Below, in pieces: positions 1 to 7,511 of a DNA stretch of 9,824 bases. This DNA comes from Pseudanabaenales cyanobacterium (lineage in GTDB: Bacteria > Cyanobacteriota > Cyanobacteriia > Phormidesmidales > Phormidesmidaceae). The position numbers and the translations under genes are program-made. The first letter of the stretch is position 1. Each line of letters starts with the position of its first letter. The notes beneath the pieces are model-generated. The model was given only the letters and a program-made list of their open reading frames with translations. It had not been told where the DNA came from and did no database searches. The stretch covers positions 1-9,824 of the forward strand of contig JAKSDM010000869.1 in the NCBI GenBank assembly GCA_022360135.1. The letters are read 5' to 3'.

Positions 1-563
1 TCTCGCATTTGCGGGAGTGAGCGGAAGTCAACCACCAGCGTGTTATAGCCAAAACTGGAGCCGCGCTCGGTCAGGAGAATATTAGAGGCCCCTCCAGACT
101 CCAGCTTTTTGACCACATGTTTCATGTCCCAAGGCGCTAGGAATTGCCCTTTCTTGACATTGATGGTTCGACCTGTCGCCGCTGCTGCTAGCAGTAGATC
201 CGTCTGGCGACAGAGGAAAGCCGGAATTTGAAGCACATCTACAACTTCCCCAACGGCGGCCGCCTGATGGCTTTCATGAATATCTGTGAGCACGGGAACG
301 TTCACTTCATCTTTAACCCGTTGCAGAATTGCCAGTCCCTGATCTAAGGATTGACCGCGAAACGAACTGATCGAGGTTCGATTCGCCTTATCGAAGGAGG
401 ACTTAAAGATCAGGGGAATTCCTAGGCGATCGCATACAGTTTGAATTTGCTCCGCCATCTTCAAGGTGAAGTCAGCCGACTCAATCACACAGGGGCCGCC
501 AATTAATACCAGCGGACAACCCTCTCCGATCGCGACAGTCTCTGTAACTTGAGTTCGAATCAT
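1..563 (-). CDS. kdsA: 3-deoxy-8-phosphooctulonate (KDO-8-P) synthase, 3' end outside window
   Basis: This enzyme condenses phosphoenolpyruvate with D-arabinose-5-phosphate to KDO-8-phosphate in the cytoplasm. The visible 187 residues, read from the ATG at 563-561, carry the family signatures in order: GGPCVIES (22-29), SSFDKANR (55-62), PVLTDIH (90-96), PAFLCRQTDLL (114-124), NVKKGQFLAPWDM (135-147) and ERGSSFGYN (166-174). Family members run to about 280 residues, so roughly the last third is missing, including the later metal-ligand positions. Cys25 in GGPCVIES occupies the position that separates metal-dependent enzymes (Cys, as in Aquifex aeolicus) from metal-independent ones (Asn, as in E. 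coli), so this one is predicted to be metal-dependent. The start overlaps the kdsB stop as ATGA (563-560). A GAAGG ribosome site lies at 571-575, inside kdsB, which suggests translational coupling. The DAHP-synthase superfamily is the only alternative, and the FDKANR motif argues for KdsA. Confidence 0.97.
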   Translation of the reverse strand, partial: MIRTQVTETVAIGEGCPLVLIGGPCVIESADFTLKMAEQIQTVCDRLGIPLIFKSSFDKANRTSISSFRGQSLDQGLAILQRVKDEVNVPVLTDIHESHQAAAVGEVVDVLQIPAFLCRQTDLLLAAAATGRTINVKKGQFLAPWDMKHVVKKLESGGASNILLTERGSSFGYNTLVVDFRSLPQMR

Positions 564-1297
564 GAAGCTACCTTCTCTGCAATTAATATTTGGGCCTTGG
601 TCAGATCTTCAGGTGTATTGATCTCCAGCACAGCTTTCTCCGTCTGACACACTCTGATGCTGTAACCATGTTCTAGCACTCGCAACTGCTCCAACGCTTC
701 ACATTGCTCCAGAGGCGTTGCTGTCAGTTGGGCATACGCTGTCAAAAAATCCCGGCGGAAGGCGTAGAGTCCTAAGTGATGGTAAACGGGAGCCTCGACT
801 GAATTGCGGAAATAGGGAATGGCGGAACGGGAGAAGTAAAGCGCCCGCTGGCGGCGATCGCATAACACTTTAACGGTATTGGGATCTCCATAGCCGGTCG
901 TGGCGTCCAAGGGACAGGCCAAGGTGGTCATATCCGGCGACTGGCCTTGCAGATAAGGCTCGATCAGCTGCATTAGCATTTTAGGCGTCACAAAGGGTTG
1001 ATCCCCCTGGACATTAACAATCGCTTGAAACTCAGGATAAAGAGCCGCCACCTCCGCCACCCGATCGGTCCCGGTCGAGTGGTCGCCATGGGTGAGTTCA
1101 ACCTCTCCGCCAAAACTACGAACCCGATCAGCAATCATGTCGCTATCAGTCGCCACAATCACTCTGTCAAACCCAGGACAGCTTTTAGCCGCCTCATAGA
1201 CCCACTGAATCATGGGGCGGTCGCCTAATTGCGCCAGAGGCTTGCCTGGGAATCTTTGAGAGGCGTATCGAGCTGGAATTACGGCTAGGATGTTCAC
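560..1297 (-). CDS. kdsB: CMP-KDO synthetase (3-deoxy-manno-octulosonate cytidylyltransferase)
   Basis: This enzyme activates KDO with CTP to CMP-KDO, the sugar donor for KDO transferases. The 245 residues are the usual length. Motifs seen are the nucleotide-binding IPARYASQRFPGKPL (7-21), VIVATDSD (46-53), HSTGTDRVAE (73-82), VNVQGDQPF (94-102), HHLGLYAFRR (173-182), CEALEQLRVLEHG (199-211) and INTPEDL (226-232). Asp99 matches the first Mg2+ ligand of characterised KdsB. At the second ligand, normally the Asp of DTPEDL, this protein has Asn227, and Gln100 replaces the common Glu of QGDEP. The start codon is GTG (1297-1295): an in-frame TGA sits two codons upstream (1303-1301), and a GGAG at 1304-1307 is well placed. 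The gene is preceded by a 323-nt repeat-bearing spacer and overlaps kdsA by 4 nt. Confidence 0.96.
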   Translation of the reverse strand: MNILAVIPARYASQRFPGKPLAQLGDRPMIQWVYEAAKSCPGFDRVIVATDSDMIADRVRSFGGEVELTHGDHSTGTDRVAEVAALYPEFQAIVNVQGDQPFVTPKMLMQLIEPYLQGQSPDMTTLACPLDATTGYGDPNTVKVLCDRRQRALYFSRSAIPYFRNSVEAPVYHHLGLYAFRRDFLTAYAQLTATPLEQCEALEQLRVLEHGYSIRVCQTEKAVLEINTPEDLTKAQILIAEKVAS

Positions 1298-1303
1298 AGG
1301 TCA

Positions 1304-1307
1304 CTCC
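1304..1307 (-). promoter_or_regulatory. Ribosome binding site of kdsB
   Basis: GGAG on the minus strand, 6 nt before the GTG at 1297-1295. With the in-frame TGA at 1303-1301 it fixes the non-ATG start of kdsB. Confidence 0.7.
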
Positions 1308-1412
1308 GCACGAGATCAGACAGTTTGAGCAGATCAATCAACCCTATTGACCTAAAGGTCAGAGGCGAGAAAGTTAAAGTGGAAAATTATCCCTGAGAAA
1401 GAATTCAGCCTC

Positions 1413-1489
1413 TAGACTCCAAAATTCACAATCCAGAATTCACAAACTAGACTCCAGAATTCACAAACTAGACTCCAAAATTCACAATC
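1413..1489. repeat. Heptanucleotide tandem repeat array (STRR-like), 11 units
   Basis: Eleven contiguous 7-mers of three kinds. A is TAGACTC (at 1413, 1448, 1469). B is CAAAATT (1420, 1476) or CAGAATT (1434, 1455). C is CACAATC (1427, 1483) or CACAAAC (1441, 1462). The order is A-B-C, B'-C', A-B'-C', A-B-C, so the array has a 21-bp higher-order period with one A unit missing. CAAAATT is always followed by CACAATC, and CAGAATT always by CACAAAC. This resembles the short tandemly repeated repetitive sequences known from filamentous cyanobacteria. No reading frame of note crosses it. Confidence 0.85.
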
Positions 1490-1526
1490 CACCTCTCGAC
1501 GGGCGCTGGCAATGTCCGTAGAAAGC

Positions 1527-1540
1527 TGACTCCTGACTTC
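1527..1540. repeat. Two further heptamers
   Basis: TGACTCC followed directly by TGACTTC, a second small cluster of 7-bp units 37 nt after the main array and sharing its GACTCC core. Confidence 0.5.
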
Positions 1541-1620
1541 TCGCCCAGCCAAAACACACCCGCTTACGCAAATACCCATGGTCAAGATTGAGATTCAGAA
1601 TAGCGAAGTATTTTTACCGC

Positions 1621-2625
1621 TCACAGGAGTCCGCTGCGGGCGATATCATGCAGCCTGATCAGACCAATACAGCATTGATCGGCGTCAATAACGGGCAACA
1701 CAGAAATTTGGGAAGGGCGATTTTCCATTGTCTGCAGGGCGTCGTAAGCCAGCTGTTTGGGTAAAGCTGTGATCGGATTGCGAGTCATGATCGCCGCTGC
1801 TTGCAAGGTTTCCAGGTTGGTTGACCGGCTGGCCTGAATGGCTCGTCGCAAATCACCATCAGTAATTACTCCCAACAGTTGGCCTTGAGTGTTAATGACG
1901 CTCACGGCTCCCAGGCCGCCCTTGCTAATCGCGCTCACAACTTCAATCCAGCCCGCGTTAGGTGCAATGATCGGGTTATCCTCACCGCTGTGCATCAAAT
2001 CCTGAACACGCAGAGTCAGGCGCTTACCTAGGCGGCCAGCCGGGTGATTCAGGGCAAAGTCTTCTGGGGTTAACCCTTTAATCTGCATCAAGGTCATTGC
2101 TAGGGCGTCGCCGATCGCCAGCGCCACCGTGGTGCTCGTCGTCGGCGCCAGGTTCAATGGGCAGGCTTCCTTATCCACTGTAGCCGCCAGGGCCACATTG
2201 GCATGCCGCGCCAGGGTAGACTCTAAATTACCCACCAAAGCGATAATTGGCACATGCCGCTGATTCAGGGAGGGTAGCATTGCTACTAACTCATCGGTCT
2301 CACCACTGTTGCTCAAAACAATGGCGACGTCTTCCCGGGTAACCACCCCTAAGTCGCCGTGGAGGGCATCGCCGGGATGGAGATAAATTGCGCCTGTCCC
2401 GATGCTACTGAGAGTCGCGGCAATTTTACGGGCGACAATGCCTGACTTACCAACCCCTGCCAGAATCACTTTGCCTTGACACGACAGTAATAGGCAAACT
2501 GCTTTCTCGACGGCATTGGGCTGAAGCCGTTTAGCGGCTTTCGCGATCGCATCCGCTTCTAACTGAAGTAGCTCCGTGACTTGCGAAAAATAAGGCTGTC
2601 TAGTTGAATTGACTGTAGACTGCAT
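1621..2625 (-). CDS. kdsD: D-arabinose-5-phosphate isomerase (KdsD/KpsF family)
   Basis: This enzyme interconverts D-ribulose-5-phosphate and D-arabinose-5-phosphate, the first committed step to KDO. The 334 residues match the usual length of about 325-330. There is an N-terminal SIS sugar-isomerase domain (about 45-185) followed by two CBS domains (about 205-265 and 275-334, the first with ITDGDLRRA at 254-262). Residues corresponding to the catalytically important Lys59, Glu111, Glu152 and His193 of E. coli KdsD appear shifted by one as Lys60 (GVGKSG), Glu112 (SGETDE), Glu153 (DKEACP) and His194 (ALNHPAGRLG). The ATG at 2625-2623 has a modest AGGTT ribosome site 8 nt upstream. The paralogues GutQ (sorbitol operon) and KpsF (capsule operon) share this architecture; the neighbouring kdsB and kdsA point to KDO supply, and kpsF is an equally fair name. 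Short repeats lie just upstream of the start. Confidence 0.95.
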   Translation of the reverse strand: MQSTVNSTRQPYFSQVTELLQLEADAIAKAAKRLQPNAVEKAVCLLLSCQGKVILAGVGKSGIVARKIAATLSSIGTGAIYLHPGDALHGDLGVVTREDVAIVLSNSGETDELVAMLPSLNQRHVPIIALVGNLESTLARHANVALAATVDKEACPLNLAPTTSTTVALAIGDALAMTLMQIKGLTPEDFALNHPAGRLGKRLTLRVQDLMHSGEDNPIIAPNAGWIEVVSAISKGGLGAVSVINTQGQLLGVITDGDLRRAIQASRSTNLETLQAAAIMTRNPITALPKQLAYDALQTMENRPSQISVLPVIDADQCCIGLIRLHDIARSGLL

Positions 2626-3177
2626 TTTTATAACCTATATTCAAGTTAAGAACTTGTAGATGTAGAGAACAGATTTTGAACAGTTTTACAAGAGCAAACT
2701 GTAGGAGCTGTCTCAACATAGAGAATTGATTAATTTGAAACTAGCGACTAGAAATTAGAGACGAAAATCTACAGCTTATATACTTTAAATTTGCGAACAT
2801 ACCTAATGTATTAAACGTTAATTAAACAGAAACTCCCGGTGAAAATTACACACAAACAAATAGCTAAGATGTTCATGCTTTAGAAGCTAATCTGTCTAAT
2901 ATCACCCTTGAAAAGGTTCGAAATATTGCCCAATAACCCCGCTTATTCTAGTTGCTTAAGATGTTTCCTGATATGAGTCAAAGTTAAGCTATTTCTACAG
3001 GAACCTCCAACGATACGCCCACGCCTTCATTAAAAAAATATACTTACCAAGCGTTCTCAATGATCGAGCCCTCCGTACTAAGTATCAGTAGAAATACTGG
3101 TTATAGGCAACCTCATATGCCTTGAGTTGAGTGATAGTTAGAAGTTTACCCATGAAAATCTGATTAAGAATTCTGAT
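2626..3177. other. AT-rich spacer between the acyl cassette and the KDO genes
   Basis: 552 nt with no gene I can support on either strand. Besides the repeats next to kdsD it holds three degenerate heptamers (ACTAGCG, ACTAGAA, ATTAGAG; 2740-2760), a small hairpin with a GAAA loop on the plus strand (ATCAGTA/TACTGGT, 3084-3101, with one G-T pair), and a direct repeat TCTGATT (3158-3164 and 3171-3177) at the end of the upstream gene. No GC-rich stem plus T-run was found to end the minus-strand transcript. The promoter for kdsD is expected here but could not be placed. Confidence 0.5.
2642..2683. promoter_or_regulatory. Candidate regulatory repeats upstream of kdsD
   Basis: Sixteen nt before the kdsD ATG is a perfect 6-bp inverted repeat, CAAGTT-AAG-AACTTG (2642-2656). 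It is followed by a tandem TGTAGA-TGTAGA (2655-2666) and by GAACAG at 2667-2672 and again at 2678-2683, an 11-bp period that is about one helical turn. Such clustering at a promoter-proximal position could be a regulator site, but no known consensus is matched and no clear -35/-10 pair was found. Confidence 0.3.
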
Positions 3178-4710
3178 TTAGTTATCCTTATTGATGAAAT
3201 TTTCTAGAATTTCTAAATTTTCTGAAGGTTGATTGTCAATCAGATGTTGCACAAGTTTTACAGCGATGACTTCAGGTGAGATCGCTCCCTCACGTCCCAT
3301 TGGTGTATTTGTTTGAGTGGTTAACAGTTTGGGGGGACGTACTAACAAGAAACCAACATCACTATATTCAATCGCTGCAACTCTGGCGATCCCCTCAATT
3401 GCATGCTTAGCACTGACATAGTGAGGCCAATCTGCAGGGGGAGTTTGGGTCGAGACAACTGACGAGATGATAATATTCCATCCAGTATTTTTTGCCAAAG
3501 CACCTAAAAAGACAGCCATTGGCACGCTCATGAGCGCTAAGCTTTTGCTAACATAATCATTGACTCTGTGAATTGCATTAGGTTCAAGCCATAGGGGCAA
3601 AATCGGAGGACAGGCATTACATACGAGCAGGTCAAGCCTGCCAAATTTCTGTAGGATTTGTTCTCTAGTAGAATTACACCAGGCTAGATCACTCGCATCT
3701 CCCTGGATCAAAACAACTTTTCCAGGGGCATCGGCCAGGGTGTTTTGCAGATGCTCTGCTTCCGCCTGACTGCGATAAAAATTGACGAGCACCGTACACC
3801 CCTGTAAGACCAAAGCCTGGGCGATCGCCGCCCCTAACCCCCGACTGGCTCCTGTCACCAGGGCGACCTTGCCTTTTAGCGCCTCGGAGCTTGGCGTCAG
3901 CGTTTCTATGGATGCTGTCGTGCTGGTCGGGGGAGCAGGACGAATAAAAGACTGAATCTCTCCTGTTGCTAGGGGCATTTCATCAATGGTTAGCGCAGCC
4001 TTAGTTCGCAGCAAATTGTAGCGATCATCGAATTGGCTCAAGGATGCGGTATAGGAAAATGGTTTAGTAAGGTTGGGTCGGGAATCCTCAAAACTCAGAG
4101 ACAACTTGGAAAACAGCGCCTGACAACCCGGTAATTCCATACCCACGAAGTAGCTTGCCCAGAGAAGCGCCGCCACTTCCACCTCGCCAATCCCCTTTTG
4201 GAACAGCTCTAAACGGTCAGTTAAAACCTGTAGCGCATCAATATCAGGGCAATAGGTTTCTGCAATCTGGCAGCTCTCAATCAGGTCTGAAGGGGATAAT
4301 GTCACCGCTTCAGTGCGAGTCGCTTGCGGCGTCATCGCTTTAAGCCTTTCCGGATTCCCTATCCGGAAATGAGCCTTCACTTTTGACATCAGCCGCCTGC
4401 CGTCATAAATTCTTACGACAGCTTTTTCGGGAGAGGTTTCGACAACTTCAAGCGAGTAAGGCAGGTTGACAAATAGGGGAGCTGGAAATTCCAGAACAAT
4501 TTTGCTCAATCGTAGTCCGGGTCGATCTTGCAAATGCCCCAAACCAAATAATCCACCTAATATCCCAAATACCACGCGATTAGCAAAGGGCGTTTTTCGG
4601 GCATAATCGTCGGAAAGATGTAAAGGATTGCGATCGTGACTTGCTTTGCTAAACAATTCAAGATCATCTGGCGAGAAACAAATTAAGCCCTGGCGCTGTA
4701 GCGGTTCCAT
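3178..4710 (-). CDS. MaoC-like hotdog / short-chain dehydrogenase fusion protein
   Basis: A 510-residue protein with three parts. Residues about 10-115 form a MaoC-type hotdog with the (R)-hydratase signature SHDRNPLHLSDDYA; Asp26 and His31 fit the catalytic Asp-x4-His pair of PhaJ-type enzymes. Residues about 155-258 look like a second hotdog domain (EVEVAALLWASYFVGMELPG at 176-195) without an evident catalytic pair. Residues about 279-500 form an SDR domain: nucleotide-binding TGASRGLG (286-293), Arg313 suggesting NADP(H), Ser416/417, and Tyr431 and Lys435 in YVSAK. The usual NNAG is degraded to CNAC (364-367). The inferred role is FabG-like ketoreduction and/or hydration-dehydration of an acyl thioester, probably on the ACP encoded upstream. 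The start ATG (4710-4708) has AGGA close by. It follows the SGNH gene by 60 nt in the same direction and is the last gene of the cassette. Substrate unknown. Confidence 0.85.
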   Translation of the reverse strand: MEPLQRQGLICFSPDDLELFSKASHDRNPLHLSDDYARKTPFANRVVFGILGGLFGLGHLQDRPGLRLSKIVLEFPAPLFVNLPYSLEVVETSPEKAVVRIYDGRRLMSKVKAHFRIGNPERLKAMTPQATRTEAVTLSPSDLIESCQIAETYCPDIDALQVLTDRLELFQKGIGEVEVAALLWASYFVGMELPGCQALFSKLSLSFEDSRPNLTKPFSYTASLSQFDDRYNLLRTKAALTIDEMPLATGEIQSFIRPAPPTSTTASIETLTPSSEALKGKVALVTGASRGLGAAIAQALVLQGCTVLVNFYRSQAEAEHLQNTLADAPGKVVLIQGDASDLAWCNSTREQILQKFGRLDLLVCNACPPILPLWLEPNAIHRVNDYVSKSLALMSVPMAVFLGALAKNTGWNIIISSVVSTQTPPADWPHYVSAKHAIEGIARVAAIEYSDVGFLLVRPPKLLTTQTNTPMGREGAISPEVIAVKLVQHLIDNQPSENLEILENFINKDN

Positions 4711-4770
4711 TATTCCTGCTGAAATGATAATTCAGTAACACACGCTCCATAGCAACACAACATGGGACGG

Positions 4771-5886
4771 CTATTGCTGCAGCCGCCCAGCTTGGGAGAG
4801 TTTCATATGTCTGGTTAAGTTGAGATTTCCTAACCATCGAACAGTATCAGGATTTGCCTCTGCCCACTGTTGACATTGAGCTTTAACTTGTAGCAGGTGC
4901 TCATCTACATTTTCTGGCGTTACATAAACTCCAAAATCCGCTGGCGCCGTTCCATCCTGATAATCAAACATTCGATTCAGGATGAAATCACCCACTTCAT
5001 GTGGGTAGTGGGATGGGTCTTCAAAATACGCCATCTCTTCTTTAATTGGCTCAACCGTGATGCTATTGCAGCCTGAAAAATCCCACACCGGATGAATACT
5101 AACAACTTCATGTAACCAATCTTCATAGGTTGACCAATAATTAGCCACCATTGCTGAGTGAAACAGTGTTGTATGTAACGGTGGTAGAAATACCTTAACG
5201 TCAATCCCATCTAATTGAGCAGCTTCAACCATTGCTCGAAAATGGTTAACAGTTTCCTGCGAAAATTCAAAGTCCCAATACATTTGCTCAGCCTGAGTGA
5301 AATCTTCAACCAGCTTCACCTCAAATTGGCGTTTCATTTCCAAATCAATGGCATGTTCATAGGTGCCATCTTCAGCAAAATAGAAGCCGCGCTCGTCAGG
5401 ATTGAAAATTAGGTTGAGGGAGTCAAGCGAGAGGTAAAGTCCAAAGAAATCGCTAGGTATTAGATGCCGAGCACCCAGTCTTGCCTCCGAAAAACCTGTT
5501 CTGACATCTCTAAAGCGATTGAATGCATAAAAATCCAACCCAATAACTACAGTCTCAAGATCATTGTTAGCTGCGGCATGTTCAAAGTACCGCTTCAATT
5601 CATAGATGTTTGCACCCAATATAGACAAATTGTAAGTGGGATCATTTTCTGATAAAGCTGCATGTTCAGGCTTGAGTCCTCTAGCAGTGCCTGAGGAACC
5701 CAAGAAAACCGCTCTGGGACGAATTTGGGTAACTTTGATTGCTTTGACAAGCCGATCATTGGACACTCGGCCCCCATTTTTACGAATACCGTACGGGTCT
5801 GCTACTAAGTTACTGAAAAAAACAATGAGAAAATAAATTATGGCAAAACCACAGAAACCCTTGATGAACTTATTATACTGGTGCAT
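4771..5886 (-). CDS. Membrane-anchored SGNH/DltD-like protein, MBOAT partner
   Basis: 371 residues. A short N-terminus is followed by one hydrophobic segment (about 11-28) and a DPYG motif (30-33), so the rest is predicted to lie outside the cytoplasmic membrane. FLGSSGTARG (61-70) resembles block I of SGNH enzymes in its DltD-like GSS form, with Ser64 or Ser65 as candidate nucleophile. DPSHYP (290-295) supplies the Asp290/His293 pair of the C-terminal block, and VVIGLDFYAFN (113-123) is a core strand of the fold. Proteins of this type beside MBOAT acyltransferases (compare DltD with DltB, AlgJ/AlgX with AlgI) take part in moving an acyl group onto extracellular polymers or removing it. The ATG at 5886-5884 is the only good start, 20 nt after the MBOAT stop, so the two are probably co-transcribed. 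The exact reaction is not known, and the fold assignment rests on motifs only. Confidence 0.75.
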   Translation of the reverse strand: MHQYNKFIKGFCGFAIIYFLIVFFSNLVADPYGIRKNGGRVSNDRLVKAIKVTQIRPRAVFLGSSGTARGLKPEHAALSENDPTYNLSILGANIYELKRYFEHAAANNDLETVVIGLDFYAFNRFRDVRTGFSEARLGARHLIPSDFFGLYLSLDSLNLIFNPDERGFYFAEDGTYEHAIDLEMKRQFEVKLVEDFTQAEQMYWDFEFSQETVNHFRAMVEAAQLDGIDVKVFLPPLHTTLFHSAMVANYWSTYEDWLHEVVSIHPVWDFSGCNSITVEPIKEEMAYFEDPSHYPHEVGDFILNRMFDYQDGTAPADFGVYVTPENVDEHLLQVKAQCQQWAEANPDTVRWLGNLNLTRHMKLSQAGRLQQ

Positions 5887-5898
5887 ACCTCTAGAGGT
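5887..5898. repeat. 12-bp perfect palindrome abutting a start codon
   Basis: ACCTCTAGAGGT lies directly before the ATG of the SGNH gene. Its minus-strand AGAGG would be the only ribosome-site-like sequence, but it is 1 nt from the ATG, closer than normal. It may be coincidental or may influence translation. Confidence 0.35.
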
Positions 5899-5906
5899 GA
5901 TAACGG

Positions 5907-7511
5907 CTAAAACTGAAAGTAAATAAACTCACTAAGCTGGCTAAGACCGAGAAACGCTGTGAAGGCGATCGCACTAGTCAACCCTGCCCACATCACAGTT
6001 GGTCGCCACTCTAAAGTCTTCCATATCGTTGCTAACCATCTTGGATGATTCTGAATTTCTTGGACTGGGTTGAAATTCAGTGCGGGTGTATATCTTGCCA
6101 TCCACTGCTGGGTGTTGGGAAAGAAGAAAACAACGATCATTAGCACTATCAGCCATAAAAGACCGATTTTGGGATCGGAAAAAATGTGGTTTGGAAACAA
6201 GGCCCCATCAGCCAAGGAAAACTTATTGCCGCCTACCATTGCTGTTAGCATTGCCATGGCGTTACCAACATCAGAGGCTCGAAAAAAGACCATTGCAACG
6301 ACCACTGCCAACAATGTTATAGATTGGCCTATTCGTTTTCCTAACCAGCTAGTTTGCTTGAGGTTATACCCTCTAGACTTCAAAATCATATGCCAACCAT
6401 GATTAATGGTGAGATAAAAACCGTGCAAAAGACCAAATACAATATATTGCCACCCCGCACCATGCCATAAACCGGCCAAGAACATTGTGATGATCGTTGG
6501 CAATGTAATCAATTCAGCAAAAGCACCCAAACTACCTACGCCCCGTTTGATCAAACTTTTGCCTTGCTGCACTCGCCGCCGGGATAGATTGAGTGCAATT
6601 GGATTATAGAGATAGCGGGTTAGAAACCGGGTCAGCGTCATATGCCAGCGTCCCCAAAAGTCAATAATATTGATCGCCTTGTAGGGAGAATTGAAGTTGA
6701 GGGGCAACTGAATGCCAAACAACCGGGCGGCGCCGATCGCCATATCAGAATAACCAGAAAAATCGAAGTAAATTTGCAGGCTATACGCCAGCGCTCCCAT
6801 CCAAGCTTCCGCTAGGGTTAGAGGAACTCCTTGACTGGCGGCGTTGAAGACGGGGGTAGCATAGAGGGCGATCTGATCAGCCAGAATCACCTTTTTGAAT
6901 AGACCTATCGAGAAAATGGTCAAACCAATCGCAAAATTTTCCTTATTCAAGCCAATTTTTGACTGCTTGGAGAATTGAGGCATCATCTCCTGGTGGCTAA
7001 CAATGGGCCCAGCAATCAACTGCGGGAAGAAACTTACAAAGAGGCAGTAATCAATAAATCGATAGTGTTTGGTTTCTCCTTCCAGACTATCGATCAGATA
7101 GGAGATCTGTTGAAAGGTATAGAATGAAATGCCCAGAGGCAAGACAATCTGGGCGATATTAAATGATGCGCCGGAAAGAGCATTAAAATTATCAATAAAA
7201 AAGTTGAAGTATTTGTAATACCCAATTAACCCTAAGTTGAATACAACACCCAAAAGTAATAGGATCTTACCGCTTTTCTCATTCTCACTCAGATGAGCCT
7301 GGTTAAGCCCTTGCCCTAAAATATAGTTCACCCCAATTGACAGCAGCAGCAATAACAAATAGGGAGGATTCCACCAGCCATAAAAGAAGAGAGAGGCTGC
7401 GACCAGCCAGAAGATTGACAATCGCCGATTCCCTAATTGGCTGGCTAGATAAAAACCAAGGAATGTGATAGGAAGGAAGAGCAAGATGAATTCGTATGAA
7501 TTGAAAAGCAT
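5907..7511 (-). CDS. MBOAT family membrane O-acyltransferase (AlgI/DltB-like)
   Basis: A polytopic inner-membrane protein that in related systems transfers an acyl group from a cytoplasmic carrier to an extracellular polymer. From the chosen ATG (7511-7509) it has 534 residues. It begins MLFNSYEFILLFLPITFLGF, the standard N-terminus of this family. A TTG ten codons upstream (7541) is also in frame but adds a stretch (KLYSNRYFE) foreign to the family. Many hydrophobic helices are present. Signatures are YFDFSGYSDMAIG (248-260), NIIDFWGRWHMTLTRFL (281-297) and LAGLWHGAGW (345-354), with His350 the expected invariant MBOAT histidine. No good ribosome site precedes either start. A spacer of about 250 nt separates it from the ACP gene upstream, and the SGNH gene follows after 20 nt. 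The ACP next door suggests an acyl-ACP donor. Confidence 0.93.
   Translation of the reverse strand: MLFNSYEFILLFLPITFLGFYLASQLGNRRLSIFWLVAASLFFYGWWNPPYLLLLLLSIGVNYILGQGLNQAHLSENEKSGKILLLLGVVFNLGLIGYYKYFNFFIDNFNALSGASFNIAQIVLPLGISFYTFQQISYLIDSLEGETKHYRFIDYCLFVSFFPQLIAGPIVSHQEMMPQFSKQSKIGLNKENFAIGLTIFSIGLFKKVILADQIALYATPVFNAASQGVPLTLAEAWMGALAYSLQIYFDFSGYSDMAIGAARLFGIQLPLNFNSPYKAINIIDFWGRWHMTLTRFLTRYLYNPIALNLSRRRVQQGKSLIKRGVGSLGAFAELITLPTIITMFLAGLWHGAGWQYIVFGLLHGFYLTINHGWHMILKSRGYNLKQTSWLGKRIGQSITLLAVVVAMVFFRASDVGNAMAMLTAMVGGNKFSLADGALFPNHIFSDPKIGLLWLIVLMIVVFFFPNTQQWMARYTPALNFNPVQEIQNHPRWLATIWKTLEWRPTVMWAGLTSAIAFTAFLGLSQLSEFIYFQF

Larger units (their letters stand above)
1298..1620. other. kdsD-kdsB spacer, non-coding
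   Basis: A 323-nt spacer between the kdsD stop and the kdsB start. It holds the heptamer array at 1413-1489, two further heptamers at 1527-1540, and a small inverted repeat TGACC-TAAA-GGTCA at 1348-1361. I see no gene and no convincing rho-independent terminator for kdsD. Either the two genes are read through or kdsB has its own promoter here. Confidence 0.6.

Noticed and set aside
998..1228. Plus-strand open frames, including 998-1228, 4155-4343, 6070-6402 and 8588-9008
   Set aside because: All lie antisense to well-recognised genes, show no family motifs and have atypical composition; they are shadows of the real frames.
4719..4735. Small hairpin CTGAA/TTCAG upstream of the MaoC-SDR start
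   Set aside because: A 5-bp AT-rich stem with no T-run; expected by chance in AT-rich spacers.
5965..5972. GCGATCGC sites as local regulatory operators
   Set aside because: They occur inside genes across the window and match the genome-wide HIP1 repeat, not a site-specific operator.
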